Assembly (NCBI GenBank): GCA_903856725.1
Contig: CAIOCT010000047.1
Coordinates: forward strand, 1-40,000
Direction of reading: 5' to 3'
DNA length: 40,000 nt
From: an uncultured Verrucomicrobiota bacterium
GTDB taxonomy: Bacteria > Verrucomicrobiota > Verrucomicrobiia > Opitutales > Opitutaceae
Under the pieces are notes generated by a model, which worked only from the letters and a program-made list of their open reading frames with translations, did not search any database and was not told the origin of the DNA. Of the stretch, positions 26,922 through 35,530 are shown piece after piece. A program made the position numbers and the translations under genes. The first letter of the stretch is position 1. Each line of letters opens with the position of its first letter.

Positions 26922-28025
26922 TTATAAAAGTGGGGCGATGCCAGCCCCATAAGAATTCACGTCTTCCTTAATCTCAAGAATCCGGAACGGGTAGTCCAAC
27001 TTTTTAGCCGATAGGCTTGGTGACGGGTTACCTAATGCCGGTGGATTGCTCGGGGACACCGCGGAACGTCCAGCGACCTCTCCAGGAGGCACAACCACGG
27101 CGCTCAGCCGGTAAACAGCGGCGCCGTCATGCACCGTCACATGAATGCGCAAAATTTGTACGTGGGCCCCTAGCTTGCCCGGCAGACTGGCCGCTCCCGT
27201 GATAGATTCAGCCTCCGCCGCACTATGAAAATAACGTCCCACGCCAGCCCCCAATCCCGCTGAGAAATAATTTTGCAACGAGGTCGTTTGGCTAGGGCTT
27301 AACCCCGCCACGCTCAGTGCAGCTGGCGACGCTGCATTGATGTTAACCGCATTGAAGGCGAAAAGCGAAGCGTTCGCCTCTAGCCAATGCCAACGTGCGT
27401 TAGGCTGACCAAATTCATCATAAAAATACGCTCGCACAGATTGCACAGCCGCCAATTCATTCCACGACTCCAATGAACGCAACGGCGGCTGATGCGGCAG
27501 TTCCCCACGCTCATAATTACGCGCATCATTTCCCGATGAAAGTGGACTGTAATTAGCCCGACTCCACACCAACAAAGCATCACTGGCTTGCTCTGCTTCG
27601 CGTCGCTCAAGCCCAGCCTGTTCCAGCAACAGCTGCAAAGTTGCTTGGTCCGCATTCGGCCAGGATACCTTAGCACTCTCATCTTCAAAACTAACCTCAA
27701 CTCGTTTATTTCCCTCTGGCTCATAGCCCGCGTACTGCAACGGCTGCGCCCAACCCTGCGCCGGACTGTAAAGCCGTGTATCAATCGCCCGAAAGTCCGC
27801 CAGAACAGCTAATGTGACCTCCAAGACTGAATAAGCCTCAACTCGCAACCGCATCTCATCAGCCGCCCGGGCGTCAGCGAGCAGCTCGAGGCCGGCTCGC
27901 TGAATAAAACGACTCATCAAAAAAGCCGCGAGGAAGACCGTGACCAAAACCAGCAAGATCACCGCACCCCGCTGTGCTCGCGCGGGCAGTCTGTCTTTTT
28001 TTTGTGAAAAAAATAGGTGCATCAC
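26922..28025 (-). CDS. GspK-like minor pseudopilin
   Basis: The 367-residue protein begins with a basic lead and a pseudopilin-type helix after Gly20 (GAVILLVLVTVFLAAFLM), which lacks the Glu5 of other pseudopilins, as GspK does. It continues with YSVLEVTLAVLADFR, an alpha-domain-like middle, and NINAASPAALSVAGLSPSQ, a helix-hairpin-helix element found in GspK. GspK caps the pseudopilus tip with GspI and GspJ. The size is right for GspK. It follows the GspJ-like gene by five bases in a tight block. Confidence 0.8.
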   Translation of the reverse strand: MMHLFFSQKKDRLPARAQRGAVILLVLVTVFLAAFLMSRFIQRAGLELLADARAADEMRLRVEAYSVLEVTLAVLADFRAIDTRLYSPAQGWAQPLQYAGYEPEGNKRVEVSFEDESAKVSWPNADQATLQLLLEQAGLERREAEQASDALLVWSRANYSPLSSGNDARNYERGELPHQPPLRSLESWNELAAVQSVRAYFYDEFGQPNARWHWLEANASLFAFNAVNINAASPAALSVAGLSPSQTTSLQNYFSAGLGAGVGRYFHSAAEAESITGAASLPGKLGAHVQILRIHVTVHDGAAVYRLSAVVVPPGEVAGRSAVSPSNPPALGNPSPSLSAKKLDYPFRILEIKEDVNSYGAGIAPLL

Positions 28026-28030
28026 TTAAG

Positions 28031-28699
28031 TTAAAATGCCGGCAAAGCTCCACTGCTACTAGGCAATAGCACGGTGGTTTCAGTCGTCATTTTGCCATAC
28101 GCAAATCGGAGACGGAGCCGAGCGGGCAGCGACCACTCACCGACCCGATCACGCTCTGGCTTTAATTCATTTTTCCAGGACCTAAACTCTGGCTGATAAT
28201 AATCATAGGTCAGCGCTGTGACGAGGGGCGATAATACGGTGCGGCGCGGCGGATCTTCCAGAAAACGTAATTCGATTCGCGCGTGCCAAGCGATGACCAA
28301 CCCTTCTCCTGGGGCAGCACTCAGCGAGCAAACCACATTGGGCAACGGTGATTCTGGCCAAGCCAGTACGCGATCGCCGGTCGGCAATTCAAAAGTTAGC
28401 AGTGGCTCCCGTCCACTCACCCCCCGAATTTCCTCCACAGTAAAGCCAGCCTGAGTCCCCGCCAACACCGGTGAAGCCAGCGCCGCGGTACGGATTAATT
28501 TCTCCACATGACGCGTAACCGCCCGCACGTGTTCGTTAAATAGCCGCTGCTCCCGCCCTTGCCCCCAGATCTCCCCCATCGAAAAAATAAAAAGATTCAG
28601 CGCCAGCAGCAGTCCCCCAAGCAGCGCAACCGCGAGTAAAATTTCAATCAGCGTAAAAGCGGATCTGCGCCGAAATAGTTGATGCGTTCGGCGACTCAT
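28031..28699 (-). CDS. GspJ-like prepilin-type N-cleaved protein
   Basis: The 222-residue protein has the prepilin signal RRSAFTLIEILLAVALLGG, with cleavage before or near Phe15 and the Glu at +5, followed by a long hydrophobic helix and a beta-rich globular part. By size and position between the I-like and K-like genes it is most likely GspJ. The residue before Phe is Ala instead of Gly. Its ATG overlaps the stop of the GspI-like gene by four bases, so translation is probably coupled. Confidence 0.78.
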   Translation of the reverse strand: MSRRTHQLFRRRSAFTLIEILLAVALLGGLLLALNLFIFSMGEIWGQGREQRLFNEHVRAVTRHVEKLIRTAALASPVLAGTQAGFTVEEIRGVSGREPLLTFELPTGDRVLAWPESPLPNVVCSLSAAPGEGLVIAWHARIELRFLEDPPRRTVLSPLVTALTYDYYQPEFRSWKNELKPERDRVGEWSLPARLRLRFAYGKMTTETTVLLPSSSGALPAF

Positions 28700-29142
28700 G
28701 GCGCCGCCCTTTTTGCTAATTTCTCGCGCGAGGCAGCTCGCAATTTTTCTCGCGCATCACCCTCCGACCAGGTCGGCCGCAACAACATAAAGCTCATCTC
28801 TTGGCTCCACGGAGCCACTAACGCTGCGCCAGTGACATCACAGCGCAAAGTCACCTGAAATAAATCTGCCACCGCGGTCGGGGCTATCTGCGCGGACCAA
28901 CGGGCTCGCCGATTATCAGGCATAATGAGCTCCCCCCCTTTCTCGATTACTTGACGATCCGGTTCAGCCAACAGGCCGACGCAAACCAACTTCCAATCTT
29001 GTGCGTGTTCGTTGCGCCGAGCCACTGTAGCATATGCCGCCAGAGTATTTACATAGGCAGCGGCCAGCAACAAGGCCGCTAGCGCGAAGATCGCCAAACT
29101 GACGAGCACTTCGATCAAGGTGAATCCCCCAATGCGTCGCAT
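28696..29142 (-). CDS. GspI-like prepilin-type N-cleaved protein
   Basis: From the ATG at 29142 the product is 148 residues and starts MRRIGGFTLIEVLVSLAIFA, a canonical type IV prepilin peptidase site (Gly-Phe with Glu at +5). The rest, with AYATVARRNEHAQDWKLV and a short beta domain, fits GspI. A longer frame starting at 29163 would overlap the previous gene and put seven extra residues before the leader, so ATG at 29142, one base after the GspH-like stop, is preferred. It is followed by an overlapping GspJ-like gene. Confidence 0.82.
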   Translation of the reverse strand: MRRIGGFTLIEVLVSLAIFALAALLLAAAYVNTLAAYATVARRNEHAQDWKLVCVGLLAEPDRQVIEKGGELIMPDNRRARWSAQIAPTAVADLFQVTLRCDVTGAALVAPWSQEMSFMLLRPTWSEGDAREKLRAASREKLAKRAAP

Positions 29143-29143
29143 C

Positions 29144-29668
29144 TTAATTTCCACTAAGAGCATTTGAGGTTTTTATGATGGGCGCCGCCGTCCAAGGGTC
29201 GACGCTCAAAATTTGCGGTGGCCCCGCTTCCGGACGCAGCTGAACACGAAAAGCATCGCAAGCCCCGTCGGCATAAAAATAAACCCCCGATATGATCTTG
29301 GTTTCGATGGCCTGACCGCCAATCAACACCTGATTCCCAGCGTAGGCTGGCAATAACTGTCCGTGACAACTCTGAGGCAACTCCTTTGTCCAACGCTGCT
29401 GACCATCTGTCCAAATTAATTGAGTTTTGTCCTCACTGAATGTCAGCCGAAGCGGACGATTACCGAGGAGAGCTTGTTCCCGCACTTGGCTGAGGGTTGT
29501 CCAAATAACTTGAGCTGGCTCGCGCTCAGCCATGCTCCCCATAATGGAGTTTACGCCGGGCAACAGCAAACTACCTAGCAACGCCATAACGGCTAAGGTC
29601 AGCAAAATTTCTACCAACGTAAATGCCCCCCGGCCAACTCGCCGGCTTAACCTAGCACCCGCCATCAT
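29144..29668 (-). CDS. GspH-like prepilin-type N-cleaved protein
   Basis: The 174-residue protein has a basic lead and the prepilin signal GRGAFTLVEILLTLAVMALL, then VIWTTLSQVREQALLGNRPLRLTF, a beta-domain pattern typical of GspH/FimT. The residue before Phe is Ala rather than the standard Gly. The globular domain ends with a segment around PPQILSVDPWT. It does not look like GspG: it lacks the short GspG core and the calcium-site pattern. Its ATG overlaps the GspC-like stop by four bases. Confidence 0.78.
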   Translation of the reverse strand: MMAGARLSRRVGRGAFTLVEILLTLAVMALLGSLLLPGVNSIMGSMAEREPAQVIWTTLSQVREQALLGNRPLRLTFSEDKTQLIWTDGQQRWTKELPQSCHGQLLPAYAGNQVLIGGQAIETKIISGVYFYADGACDAFRVQLRPEAGPPQILSVDPWTAAPIIKTSNALSGN

Positions 29669-30210
29669 GGTTGCGCCCGCTGGCTCAATTTTTCTCCCCC
29701 GGGCAAAGGAGCCGACTGCTGCCGCAATGATCGCCGCCGGCGAATTTCTTCAACAATCTGCGCTTCGGGTGACTGTCCAGGGACCGATGACAATGCGGTA
29801 GCGGTGGTCGAGGCCGTATTCTGTGGCGATGGAGCAAGCGCGACAATTTTAGCGCGCAATAACGTCAATGTCATTGCGCGCCCCTGATATTCAGCCGTCA
29901 CCGTTTCGGTCGCAGCATCGTAACTGTGCACAGTAAAAGCATTACCTGCTTCGTTGAGGCCAACCCATAGCGCCCGATGCGATGAAGCTTCATAGAGGCT
30001 AAAAAAATATTCGCCCTGATCTGCAAATACCCCCCGAAATTCTAGCGCCGAGGTTCCTCCGCCCGCGCTACCCACAGTCGCTCCCCCACTAAATGGCGAA
30101 GCTGTGAGCAAATTCTGCAAGTCGACCGCTACACTCAACACTGGCAGGCTCAGCCCGACGGTGAAGAGAAGCCGTAAGAAATAGAGCTGGCGAAGAAAAA
30201 TAGAACGCAT
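29665..30210 (-). CDS. putative GspC-like periplasmic protein, first gene of the minus-strand secretion block
   Basis: The 181-residue protein has an N-terminal hydrophobic segment (about 10-28), then LEFRGVFADQGEYFFSLYEA, ALWVGLNEAGNAFTVHSYD and VTAEYQGRAMTLTLLRA. This layout (value-giving strand, 'level/adjust' strand, final hydrophobic strand) resembles the homology region of GspC, which contacts the secretin. The C-terminal third is a Ser/Gln/Arg-rich, low-complexity tail (GGEKLSQRAQP at the end) and no PDZ domain is seen. Assignment depends on this weak similarity plus its place at the head of the block, overlapping the GspH-like gene. Confidence 0.5.
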   Translation of the reverse strand: MRSIFLRQLYFLRLLFTVGLSLPVLSVAVDLQNLLTASPFSGGATVGSAGGGTSALEFRGVFADQGEYFFSLYEASSHRALWVGLNEAGNAFTVHSYDAATETVTAEYQGRAMTLTLLRAKIVALAPSPQNTASTTATALSSVPGQSPEAQIVEEIRRRRSLRQQSAPLPGGEKLSQRAQP

Positions 30211-30518
30211 GCGAGCAACCTATTCGCTACCACGAGCGCCGAGCCGCGCAATCCCGAAGAACATGGCTCATGGCCGAATGCAAAATCCGTGATTGCGGCC
30301 CACCTTAATTCACTGTGGAGCGCTCTACCCACCCAGCAGAGCGTAACGCAAAGAGCAAACGCCGCGTCATACTCTCCACACAAGCTTGCCCATTCTACGA
30401 CTGCTTAACTATGCAACTAAGGATAACCTTTCACTCCCATCCACCCACTTTAAAGTGACGGGCTGGCTTGATTGATGTATCAGGCCCGCCCGAACGCCAT
30501 CACCACGCTTGCTCAGCT
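30211..30518. promoter_or_regulatory. divergent intergenic region with a 12-base perfect palindrome
   Basis: This 308-base gap lies between the divergent secretion block and the 2-hydroxyacid dehydrogenase gene. It holds the perfect palindrome CACTTTAAAGTG at 30446-30457, 61 bases before the dehydrogenase ATG. Its site and symmetry suggest an operator, but no partner site or defined -35/-10 pair was found. No RNA gene or plausible coding sequence was seen in the remainder. Confidence 0.4.
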
Positions 30519-31523
30519 ATGCCTCATCCCGCTTCCATTCTCCTTACGTTAACCCCATCCGAGCAGCGTGAGTTTCTACCCGAACCATTCTTCAAAGCGG
30601 TTCGCTCGCTCCCCACTCACTTCGAGTACCTCGATCCCACCAATCTCAACCCAGCAGAATTTCAGCGCGCTATCGCTCAGTGCAATCCTGAGATATTAAT
30701 CGCCTGCTGGGGCACGCCCGCACTGCCCGCGCAGCTCCCCCCGAATTTACGCTATGTGTCCTACCTCGCTGGCTCAATCAAGCACCTCCTCACGCGAGAA
30801 CACATTGTCAGCGGCCTACAAGTAACCAACTGGGGGCACTCCATTAGTCGCACTGTCGCAGAAATGGCGCTCCTGCACATCCTCGCCTGCTTGCGGCGCA
30901 CCACCCACTGGACACTGGTAATGCACCAAGCAAACGGTTGGAAAAATAACGAGAGCGAGACAGGGTCACTATTTGGCCGCCGTGTAGGCATTCACGGCTT
31001 CGGACCTGTAGCGCGCGAACTCCTCAAGCTACTTCAGCCGTTCGGCTGTGCCGTGACCGTCCATGCCCCCGATATTAATGCAACCACGGCGGCACGCTAC
31101 GGCATCAGTGCTGCCACCGCTCTCTCCGATTTATTTGCCGACAACGAAATCATTGTCGAACTCGCCCCCCTCATTCCCGCCACGACCGGCATCGTTACCG
31201 AGAAAATCTTGCGACTCATCCGACCAGGTGGCGTCTTCGTTAATGTTGGTCGCGGGGCGGTAGTCGATGAAACAGCCCTCCTACGCATTGCGATTGAAGG
31301 GAAAATTTCGGTGGGCCTAGATGTGTTCAGCCAAGAACCCCTGCCCGCTGACTCCGGCTTCCGCCGTTTGCCTAATGTTACCCTCACGCCCCATATGGCG
31401 GGTCCCACCAACGATCGTAAATGCGACGCTGGGGAATTTGCTTTGAATAATCTGCTGGCCTATGCGGCTGATCGTCCGCTTCAGGCGATCATCACGCCGA
31501 ATATTTACGACGCCTCGAGCTAG
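30519..31523 (+). CDS. D-isomer-specific 2-hydroxyacid dehydrogenase
   Basis: From the ATG at 30519 the product is 334 residues. It has the Rossmann motif GIHGFGPVA (157-165), NVGRGAVVDETAL with Arg245, DVFSQEPL with Glu273 and TPHMAGP with His292, the Arg-Glu-His catalytic set of D-2-hydroxyacid dehydrogenases. Such enzymes reduce 2-keto acids or oxidise D-2-hydroxy acids with NAD(P). The frame is open back to 30468, but the extension is not conserved in kind. It heads the putative uronate cluster; a role such as reduction of a sugar-derived keto acid is inference. Confidence 0.9.
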   Translation: MPHPASILLTLTPSEQREFLPEPFFKAVRSLPTHFEYLDPTNLNPAEFQRAIAQCNPEILIACWGTPALPAQLPPNLRYVSYLAGSIKHLLTREHIVSGLQVTNWGHSISRTVAEMALLHILACLRRTTHWTLVMHQANGWKNNESETGSLFGRRVGIHGFGPVARELLKLLQPFGCAVTVHAPDINATTAARYGISAATALSDLFADNEIIVELAPLIPATTGIVTEKILRLIRPGGVFVNVGRGAVVDETALLRIAIEGKISVGLDVFSQEPLPADSGFRRLPNVTLTPHMAGPTNDRKCDAGEFALNNLLAYAADRPLQAIITPNIYDASS

Positions 31524-31636
31524 TTCCGGACGGCGAGAGGGCCTGAACCGAGATTTTTTTCTGGAGTGAGCGCAGGCTTTGCGGCCTAGTCATCGGTTCT
31601 GTGCCTACTTCCACTCCCGAAAAGTCGCTCCCTGCG

Positions 31637-33367
31637 ATGCCCACTCTCCGTCGTGATTTTTTAAAAACAAGCGCTGCCGCCATGGTGCTGAGCACCCTCA
31701 GCCCCCAGATTTTGCGCGCGGGTGAGGCCACGCCCGATCCAGTCATCAGCCTGCTGATTCAGGATAACGATAAAAAAATCCCTCAGCTGCTCGCTCAACA
31801 GGAAAGCCGCTTGGGACATCGCTGGATTGGCGGACTGCCGGATGCTCATGGCATCCACACCGTCGCGGTGACCAATGGCATGCTATCTAAACTCGCCGCT
31901 TCAGTCTGTAGCCCTGGTTCAAAATATTTCGAATCCGAAAAACTAATCGCTCCCATGCGGGCTGCGATCCGCTACATGCTGGCAGCCCAGCACCCCGATG
32001 GGACGATTGATTATTATGCGACCAATTTTCACTCACCACCGGATTTAGCGTTTAACCTCGAGATCGCTTGCCCAACCTGCCTCTTGCTCAGAGCCAGCGC
32101 CGTGCCTGCAATCGTCACTCTCAGCGATGAGCTAGGCGTATTTATCACCAGAGCCGCTGCAGCCATCGCTCATGGCGGCGTCCACACACCTAATCATCGC
32201 TGGGTCGTTTGCTCCGCCCTCGCCTGGGCGCACACCGTGCACCCTCACCCCAGCTACGTCGCACGCATCGATCAGTGGTTGGCGGAGGAAATCGATCTTG
32301 ATCCCGACGGTCAGTACACAGAAAAAAGCACCACGGTCTATTCCCCCATCGTAGATCGCGCGCTGATCACCGTGGCCCGCTTGCTCAAGCGGCCAGAGCT
32401 ATATCAGCCCGTCCGAAAGAATCTCGAAATGATGCTCTACTACGTGCACCCAGATGGCGAAGTTGTCACAGAGGCATCTCGGCGCCAAGATCGTAACCAA
32501 CGCAGTACGATGAGCCGTTATTACTACGCCTATCGGACGCTTGCGTTACTTGATGGCAACGGCCGCTTCGCCGCGATGTGCCAACAAATTGAGCAGGGCG
32601 CCAGCCCTAGCCATCCCGGAGAACTAGCCGACTATCTGGCCGAGCCAGCATTCGGTCGCCCGCTGCCTCCGGCGAGTCCGCTTCCCACCGATTACGCCAA
32701 ATTATTTAGCTATTCGAGCCTAGCCCGCATCAGGCGCGGTCAAGCGAGCGGCACCATTCTCGGCAATAATACGACGCTGTTTTCATTTCACAAAGGCACC
32801 GCCATCCTCGATGCCGTTCGACTAGCGACCGCCTTTTTTGGCAAAGGGCAATTCACCAGCGAAACCCTAACGCTGAGCAATGGTCGCTATGTCCTGCGGC
32901 AAGTACTCGATGGACCCTATTTCCAGCCGTTAACAAAAGAACAAATATCAGCGGGCGAACATACCAAGATGGCGCCAAATGGCACCCTCTCCAACAATAG
33001 CCGCGCGCTCCGCGTCCGCTCTAATGTGCAGACGCTCGAAGCAGTGGTCTCAATCGGTGAAACAGCGGGAAAATTTGATCTGGCGATTTCCGTCCACGGC
33101 ACCGAAGAGGTTCCCGTCGTGCTTGAATTAATTTTCCGCCAAGGCGGAGCACTACACGGAGTCGCCCCCATCCCCAATATGGCGGATGCTTTTATTCTAA
33201 ATCAGGGCACCGGGCGCTATGTTTCCGGGAATGATACCATCGAATTTGGACCAGGCAAAGCTGACCACACCTACACTCAAGTGCGAGGCGCACTCCCCAA
33301 GGCTGAAGGCTTGAGCGTCTACCTCACAGGTATGACGCCCTTTGAGTTCACCTTAACTATTTCCTGA
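31637..33367 (+). CDS. Tat-exported protein with alpha/alpha-toroid plus beta-sandwich layout, candidate polysaccharide lyase
   Basis: From the ATG at 31637 the product is 576 residues and starts MPTLRRDFLKTSAAAMVLST, a clear Tat signal (RRDFLK) with cleavage likely after about residue 28. The middle shows helical repeats with VHTPNHRWVVCSALAWA, DPDGQYTEKSTTVYSP and HPDGEVVTEASRRQDRNQRS; the last third looks beta-rich. These His/Asn/Arg/Tyr-rich stretches on helix pairs recall heparinase II/III-type lyases, but no family was firmly recognised. A GTG at 31601 would add 12 residues before the Tat motif. The GH88 gene downstream, which needs lyase products as substrate, supports a lyase role as inference. 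Confidence 0.5.
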   Translation: MPTLRRDFLKTSAAAMVLSTLSPQILRAGEATPDPVISLLIQDNDKKIPQLLAQQESRLGHRWIGGLPDAHGIHTVAVTNGMLSKLAASVCSPGSKYFESEKLIAPMRAAIRYMLAAQHPDGTIDYYATNFHSPPDLAFNLEIACPTCLLLRASAVPAIVTLSDELGVFITRAAAAIAHGGVHTPNHRWVVCSALAWAHTVHPHPSYVARIDQWLAEEIDLDPDGQYTEKSTTVYSPIVDRALITVARLLKRPELYQPVRKNLEMMLYYVHPDGEVVTEASRRQDRNQRSTMSRYYYAYRTLALLDGNGRFAAMCQQIEQGASPSHPGELADYLAEPAFGRPLPPASPLPTDYAKLFSYSSLARIRRGQASGTILGNNTTLFSFHKGTAILDAVRLATAFFGKGQFTSETLTLSNGRYVLRQVLDGPYFQPLTKEQISAGEHTKMAPNGTLSNNSRALRVRSNVQTLEAVVSIGETAGKFDLAISVHGTEEVPVVLELIFRQGGALHGVAPIPNMADAFILNQGTGRYVSGNDTIEFGPGKADHTYTQVRGALPKAEGLSVYLTGMTPFEFTLTIS

Positions 33368-33442
33368 TCGTAGCAAATCCCGTCATGGATGAGTGCAGTG
33401 GGCTATTTTGCCCCAGCGTGACTCGATCAAGCCGTGAATTAA

Positions 33443-33467
33443 CTATTTCGTTGACGCTTATAAATAG
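33443..33467 (+). promoter_or_regulatory. inverted repeat CTATTT-N13-AAATAG before the XRE-cupin gene
   Basis: CTATTT at 33443-33448 and its exact reverse complement AAATAG at 33462-33467 flank 13 bases, ending 24 bases before the proposed regulator ATG at 33492. A TATAAA at 33459-33464 overlaps the right arm and could be a -10 element. This is a plausible self-regulation site, not a proven one. Confidence 0.3.
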
Positions 33468-33491
33468 CCTGTTTTTGTGTGGCAGCGAAAC

Positions 33492-34028
33492 ATGCCTCGG
33501 GCGACCCCTAAGTTCAATTTTTCCGTGCTGCGCACTCTCCGCGATCAGCATGAACTAACATTGGCGGCCCTCTCTAAAGCATCAGGCGTATCGGTAGGGG
33601 TGATCTCTAAGCTTGAGCGGAATCAGCAGTCCGCCGAGCTCGACACGCTCTATCGTCTGGCCCGAGCCTTCGGCCTGAGTGCCACCGACCTACTTGCGAT
33701 GTGCGAATCGGCCCTCGCTCATCGTACCACGGAAAAAAATTACCGCTCCGGGGATTTTAAATTTCGCCAAGTTAAATACGCCAATGTCGTCGCCCATCTC
33801 GGCTCGGCTCCCCGAGGCGCCAAGGTTAACCGCCCAGAAATTCATCACGATGATACCGAAATCTGCTGGGTCACCGCCGGGCGCATCCGGCTAAGCTTGC
33901 CCCATGAAACCGTTGAGTTGAGCACCGGCGAAAGCATCCAATTTGATGCCATTCAGCAGCACTCTTACGAGTCTCTCGCGGAATCGGAATTTGTAATTCT
34001 TCACCTGCGTAAAGACAAACGCTACTAA
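33492..34028 (+). CDS. XRE-family HTH regulator with C-terminal cupin domain
   Basis: The 178-residue protein has an N-terminal HTH (about 10-66): LRTLRDQHELTLAALSKASG, VSVGVISKLERNQQSAELD and LYRLARAFGLSATDLLA. After a linker, residues about 95-170 form a small cupin barrel (EIHHDDTEICWVTAGRIRLSL, VELSTGESIQFDAIQQHSYES). HTH-cupin proteins usually sense a small ligand and regulate nearby catabolic genes. It lies between the Tat-exported protein and GH88 genes on the same strand, so it is a good candidate for the local regulator. A GTG at 33477 is a possible alternative start. Confidence 0.88.
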   Translation: MPRATPKFNFSVLRTLRDQHELTLAALSKASGVSVGVISKLERNQQSAELDTLYRLARAFGLSATDLLAMCESALAHRTTEKNYRSGDFKFRQVKYANVVAHLGSAPRGAKVNRPEIHHDDTEICWVTAGRIRLSLPHETVELSTGESIQFDAIQQHSYESLAESEFVILHLRKDKRY

Positions 34029-34092
34029 TCGATCGCTCCTCCTGCTGATCCAGCAATCACGCCCATTTTTTATACCTCGCCTACTCTGATCC

Positions 34093-35466
34093 ATGAAAAT
34101 CGACCATCAGCTCAATGCTACTGCCCTCACCCCCGCGCTCCAGAAATTCTGGCAGCTGTCTGGTGAGAAATTAAACCTAACGCATCGCGATTACGACCCC
34201 GCGCGCGGCGCTCCCGTGTTTACAGTCGATGGAAAATATACCGCTCGAGGCTGGACCGAATGGACGGAAGGTTTTCTATACGGCTCTGATTTCCTGCAAT
34301 TCGATGCCACCGGTGAGACCACTCACGCGGCTCGAGCCGAACGCTACACGGTGGCTCGGATGGCCTCCCATGTCAGCCACACCGGCGTTCACGATCACGG
34401 TTTTAATAACCTAAGCACCTACGGCAACTGGCTTCGCCTTCAGCGCGAAGGTAAATTGCCGAATACCTCCCTCAACTTCAACGAACTCGCCCTCAAGATT
34501 TCTGGCGCGGTGCAGGCGGCACGCTGGTCCGAAACCCATGACGGCGGCGGCTATATTTATTCTTTCAACGGACCGCATAGCCTTTTTGTCGATACCATTC
34601 GATCCTGTCGCATCGTCATGGTCGCTCACCAACTCGGCCATCGCCTCATGGGCGAAAATGACGTCGCCACCAATCTCCTCCAGCGCGGCCTTCAACATAT
34701 TGAGGCCACAGCTAAATACGCTATCTTCTACGGCGAGGGTCGCGATACTTATGATGAACTTGGTCGCACCGCCCACGAATCAGTCTTCAATCCCAACGAT
34801 GGCCGCTTCCGCTGTCCCAATTCCCAGCAAGGCTATTCTGGCTTCACCACCTGGACACGTGGCCTCGCCTGGGCTATGGTCGGTTTTGCGGAAGAATTAG
34901 AATTTCTCGATACTGTGGCTGATGCCGATCTGGCTCCCCTCGGCGGCAAAGCCAAGCACCGCGCATTAATGCTCAAAGCCGCACAAGCCACCTGCGATTG
35001 GTACATCGCTAATACCGCCATCGATGGTATCCCCTATTGGGACGGCGGCGCTCCACAACTCAACGCGCTCGGCGATTGGCGCGCGCGGCCCGCCGATCCC
35101 TTTAATGACTTCGAGCCTGTCGATAGCTCCGCTGCCGCTATTGGCGTCCAAGGCTTACTGCGCCTCGGTCGCTACTTGGGCACCGATACCGCCGACGGCA
35201 AACGCTATTGGCAAGCCGGCCTGACGACCATGCGCTCCTTGTTGACCGACACTTATCTCGGCATGGCCCCTAATCATCAGGGTCTCCTCCTCCACTCCGT
35301 TTATCATCGCCCCAATGGCTGGGATCACATTCCCGCCGGCCGGAAAATCCCCTGCGGTGAAGCCTGCATGTGGGGCGACTATCACCTGCGCGAAGCGGCT
35401 CTTCATCTCCAACGCATCATTAAGGGAGAAAAATACTATACCTTCTTCGGCTGCCTGGCCGGCTAA
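34093..35466 (+). CDS. GH88 unsaturated glucuronyl hydrolase
   Basis: The 457-residue protein is an (alpha/alpha)-toroid with GH88 markers: HDHGFNN with Asp101 and SLFVDTIRS with Asp167 (matching the two catalytic Asp of Bacillus UGL), GYSGFTTWTRGLAWAMVGFA (247-266) with Trp254, Arg256 and Trp260, PVDSSAAAIGVQGLLRL, and CMWGDYHLREAALHL. GH88 enzymes hydrate and release the unsaturated uronic acid left at the non-reducing end by polysaccharide lyases, giving a 5-keto-4-deoxyuronate. No signal peptide is seen, so it is probably cytoplasmic. GH105 is the main alternative, but the HD..GF and VD motifs fit GH88. It follows the regulator gene by 64 bases. Confidence 0.85.
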   Translation: MKIDHQLNATALTPALQKFWQLSGEKLNLTHRDYDPARGAPVFTVDGKYTARGWTEWTEGFLYGSDFLQFDATGETTHAARAERYTVARMASHVSHTGVHDHGFNNLSTYGNWLRLQREGKLPNTSLNFNELALKISGAVQAARWSETHDGGGYIYSFNGPHSLFVDTIRSCRIVMVAHQLGHRLMGENDVATNLLQRGLQHIEATAKYAIFYGEGRDTYDELGRTAHESVFNPNDGRFRCPNSQQGYSGFTTWTRGLAWAMVGFAEELEFLDTVADADLAPLGGKAKHRALMLKAAQATCDWYIANTAIDGIPYWDGGAPQLNALGDWRARPADPFNDFEPVDSSAAAIGVQGLLRLGRYLGTDTADGKRYWQAGLTTMRSLLTDTYLGMAPNHQGLLLHSVYHRPNGWDHIPAGRKIPCGEACMWGDYHLREAALHLQRIIKGEKYYTFFGCLAG

Positions 35467-35530
35467 TCTACAAGTTCAAATTTTGAACCCGGACCTTCGG
35501 CCTTAGTCTGATAATTTTAATAATATCATC

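Noticed and set aside
33451-33464. TTGACG and TATAAA before the XRE-cupin gene as a -35/-10 pair
   Set aside because: They are only two bases apart, far too close for a sigma-70 promoter; TATAAA alone could be a -10.
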